A DNA stretch of 64,000 nucleotides. Source: Solanum dulcamara (Eukaryota; Streptophyta; Magnoliopsida; Solanales; Solanaceae). Within the stretch, counting starts at the first letter, position 1; every line of letters starts with the position of its first letter. Of the stretch, positions 61,247-64,000 are shown piece by piece. Below the pieces are notes generated by a model. It searched no databases, had not been told where the DNA came from, and saw nothing but the letters and a program-made list of their open reading frames with translations. The translations under genes were made by a program, and so were the position numbers. The stretch covers positions 70,619,634 to 70,683,633 of the forward strand of contig NC_077239.1 of NCBI RefSeq assembly GCF_947179165.1, written 5' to 3'.

Positions 61247-64000
61247 TTAGTTTGTCCCGGTGGGACTGATATCCTCATATGAGACTAGACCCCTCTGTCG
61301 AGCTGGGGAGGTTGATCTCGAACTATTAGGTGATGCAGATCCTACTTTCCTACTGTGCTTCCTTGTAGCAGCAGCAGGAGATCGAGGAGTCGTAGAGTCG
61401 CGGCTTCTAGATCTTGAGGCTGACCTCCTAGTGGGAAGAGAACGCTGATCATCCACGCGAGGCCCAAGACGAGACTTCAATCTGTCACTGATTGTCTGCC
61501 GCTTTTCTCTAGGGGAAGGACTGCGTGAAGGGCTCCTACTTCGACGACTCTCACGCCTAGGGCTGTGAGAAACACTCCTACTTCGACTCCTGCGATGGTA
61601 TCTATTGAACAAAGAAAACGAAAAGGGGGTTAAGGGATGTGAAGTCACTTTTTACATGCTAATAATCCTAAAAGAAACAAAAGAGTCGACCAAACTCCAG
61701 AGATATCATATACAGAATAAATTGAAGCACTGAAACTTTGGACGTATGAAGAGACATTCAGAACAAAGAGACTATAGACAGGGACTCAGGAGGAAAACCT
61801 GGGGGGACTTCTGCCTCTTGGTGACTGTCTGTACCGTCCCTGTGGAGAGCGACCAGAATAGCTTCTATAGCTTGAGTACCTAAAAAGATAACAATGTATT
61901 TTAGCGTGCATAACAGACTTGCCCCTCTCACAGACATTTTTACTTTCCAACTCGATTTTACCTATCACGATTCCCCTGAAAATTTCTCCCACCCTGGTAA
62001 TAAGGCCTGTAAGATGAACGCTCAGGAGATGGGGTGCGATAGCGTCTTGCAAATGAATAACGATCAGTGAAGCCACGTCCTTTTCGGACTCGTTTTGAAG
62101 TTCCATCTGGAGAACGGTTTTCGGATAAATCCCTGCCAGGACTAGAACGAGATGGCTGAGTAGCTTTTGGTGAAGGACTCTTTGAAAGACTTCTCTCCTT
62201 TGATTCAATTTGAAGACTTCCACCATTTTGACCAAGTCTAGCAGGTACTTTTTCTGGGCTCATACTTTGACTGCTCCTGCGGCTGGGTCTTTGCTTCCCC
62301 TTAGGACTTGGTGTTGCGCTCCTGTTTATCATGCAAAGAGAAAGAATCCACATGGTGAAGATATGTAACTAATATGAGCAGCCACATAAACAAGTACCAC
62401 ATCATAAAGCATTCAGTAAAGCTAAGGAAGGAACCTGGATCTGCTCGAATTATCAGATTGTTGATTTGGGGCGAGAGTCCTGTCAGTTTTTACATCTCCA
62501 CCGTGACCATTATTTGGAAGCTTACCGTTCTTAGATATTTCACCCTCTTCAAGATTCTGTTGCTGCTTCAAAACAGCTTGTCTTTTGACAGGGTTTGATG
62601 ATTTCTTCCCCAAACCTGTAACATAAGATCAACGAATAAATTGGTAAATCTTCTTATAATTCATGTTTTCGCATCTCCATGAATAAATTAAAACTTACCT
62701 TTTTGTGCAGAATTACTGGGCCTGCCATTGTCATCATCGGAGCTATCACTGCTGCTACTGCTGCTGCTCATACTCCGACTGTCTGTGTCACTAGAACTCT
62801 CAGAGCTCCTGAATACAATGAAAACAAAATAAATCTGCTGAACCAGCAATCAAGTACAGCTTTTAATAACACAGATAAGGGTCAACAGTAAATGATACCA
62901 CTTGCGTCTCGATCTTTTATTTCGATGAACTCTTCTCCTCGTCTTCTTTCCGTCTTTTTTCTTCCCATGCCGATTGCTTTCTTTCTTAGTCGACCTCTTC
63001 CTCTTCTTACGCCTTCCATCACCTGAAGAACTAGAAGAATAGGAGTCCAACTTAGAATCTGAGTCAGAGTCTGAAGAGGAATCAGTATCTGTCTCAGAAC
63101 TGTAAGAATCAGATGAAGAGTATCTCCTCTTTTTCTTTTTCTTTCTATTGGTGGATGATTTGCGTTTCCCCTTTACTTGACTGTCTGAATCATCATCAGA
63201 GGAAAGAGCTCTCTCAAACTTTTTATTTTTCCCTGGAAGCAAGACAAATATGTGAATGAACAACAGAACAAGACCACACAACAATCTCTCATAGATGAGG
63301 CAGTAACACTGCAGCAGAGTAGGAACATCTTTAGTCTTACAGAAAATCACCTTTTTCTGCTTTGGTTGTATCATTACTTTTCTTCTCAGACATTTCGCCA
63401 CAATCCACAATTTTCACAAGCCCGGATGGCTTCCCATTGTCTGTTCCCAGCTGTTCAACTCTCCTCACAAATTCCATTCCCTTTACAACTTTTCCAAAAA
63501 CAACATGCTTCCTGCAGCAGAAATGCAGATGCTTCATGATAAGAATTAGGTATTGATGAACTGTTAACCAAAGTTATTTCTTCTCCTAGTAGAGGTTCTG
63601 AGTGAAGGAGAAAACATTGTTGAAACTAATGTGCACTCATAAATCAGAAGAATACCCGTCGAGATGGGGAGTTCTCTTAAATATAATGAAGAACTGGGAT
63701 CCATTTGTATTAGGACCACTATTTGCCATCGAGAGAAGACCAGCCTCAGTGTGGGCAACTTTAAAGTTTTCATCTAATGGAAATAAGATGACCATCAGCA
63801 TCAATCATAATAAACTTATCCAACACTGAAAACATATATATTAAATCTACCTGGAAATTTCCCTCCATATATACTCTCTCCACCAGTGCCTGCAAAACAT
63901 TAAAAGTTCGTGCCTTACTTGTCTGGGCAAGAAGTTGATAGTTAAAGATCCTCTGCACCAATTGACAGTTCAGGGCCCAGAAGGAGAAAAAGCATACCAT
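61247..64000 (-). CDS. SR-type cyclophilin (CYP63/CYP95-like peptidyl-prolyl isomerase), 3' part
   Basis: This is a nuclear peptidyl-prolyl cis-trans isomerase with an RS tail; relatives bind SR proteins in pre-mRNA splicing. Exons in window (minus): 63998-64000 (end of the previous exon), 63851-63889, 63656-63773, 63351-63511, about 62900-63232, 62699-62808, 62435-62615, 61962-62321, 61799-61879 and 61247-61601. The cyclophilin core shows [30 protein letters not shown] and [13 protein letters not shown]. The last starts with His where cyclophilin A has the cyclosporin-contacting Trp, usual in large RS cyclophilins. After [12 protein letters not shown] come Lys/Ser-rich and acidic Ser-Asp stretches (SSSDSDSDS), then RS repeats ([24 protein letters not shown]), ending [14 protein letters not shown]. 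Phases of the internal exons fit. The donor after the Lys-rich exon is ambiguous (GTGGTA or GTATCA, 4-5 bp apart). The N-terminal exons lie beyond the right edge. Confidence 0.93.

Overview
The window reads as plant nuclear DNA from the nightshade genus Solanum (tomato/potato group). The signs are AT-rich intergenic DNA, genes with typical plant introns, TS-like tRNA-derived SINEs, long-LTR Tat/Ogre-like and Tekay-like Ty3/gypsy elements, Ty1/copia remains, a Mutator-like element and many MITEs. From memory, the gene order D27 - ammonium transporter - VTE3 matches a segment of tomato chromosome 9. I could not run a search to confirm this or to name the species.

Layout. 1-16 kb is a graveyard of retroelements. 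A minus-strand Tat/Ogre-like LTR (5637-7999, tRNA-Arg-type primer site at 5616-5632) carries an 850-bp AAC/AAT microsatellite. Its likely internal side holds a broken copy of a histidine-kinase-5-type gene. This LTR abuts the interior of a Tekay-like LTR, whose gag-protease stretch fuses directly at about 11,889 to the 3' half of a copia element. A 912-bp Tourist-like MITE follows. 19.4-25.8 kb holds a complete seven-exon D27 gene (carotene isomerase of strigolactone synthesis, + strand). 26.5-36.8 kb holds a complete four-exon AMT2/AMT3-clade ammonium transporter (- strand). Its 7.6-kb third intron contains a foldback element that was split by a young chromovirus. 40.3-42.8 kb holds complete VTE3 (MPBQ/MSBQ methyltransferase, + strand), with a truncated SINE about 370 bp upstream of the ATG. 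48.8-54.1 kb is a decayed Mutator-like element with terminal inverted repeats, a GRF zinc-finger gene and a transposase gene that has lost much of its catalytic core at the site of a hAT-type MITE. 54-61 kb is AT-rich and gene-poor, with a TIR element containing three G-rich tandem repeats, another hAT MITE and a partial copy of VTE3 exon 1. 61.2-64 kb holds the 3' part of an SR-type cyclophilin gene (CYP63/CYP95 type, - strand) that runs off the right edge.

The host genes do not form an operon-like pathway. D27 and VTE3 are both plastid isoprenoid-related enzymes (carotenoid-derived strigolactone; tocopherol and plastoquinone). The ammonium transporter between them is convergent with D27 and divergent from VTE3. 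Strigolactone production and AMT2-clade transport are both linked to arbuscular mycorrhiza in plants, so the D27/AMT pairing is worth noting but may be coincidence. I found no RNA genes, CRISPR arrays or prokaryote-type systems. The most unusual structures are the gypsy/copia chimera, the nested foldback/chromovirus intron, the G-rich tandem array built from terminal-repeat-like units, and the histidine-kinase fragment beside Tat/Ogre-type sequence.
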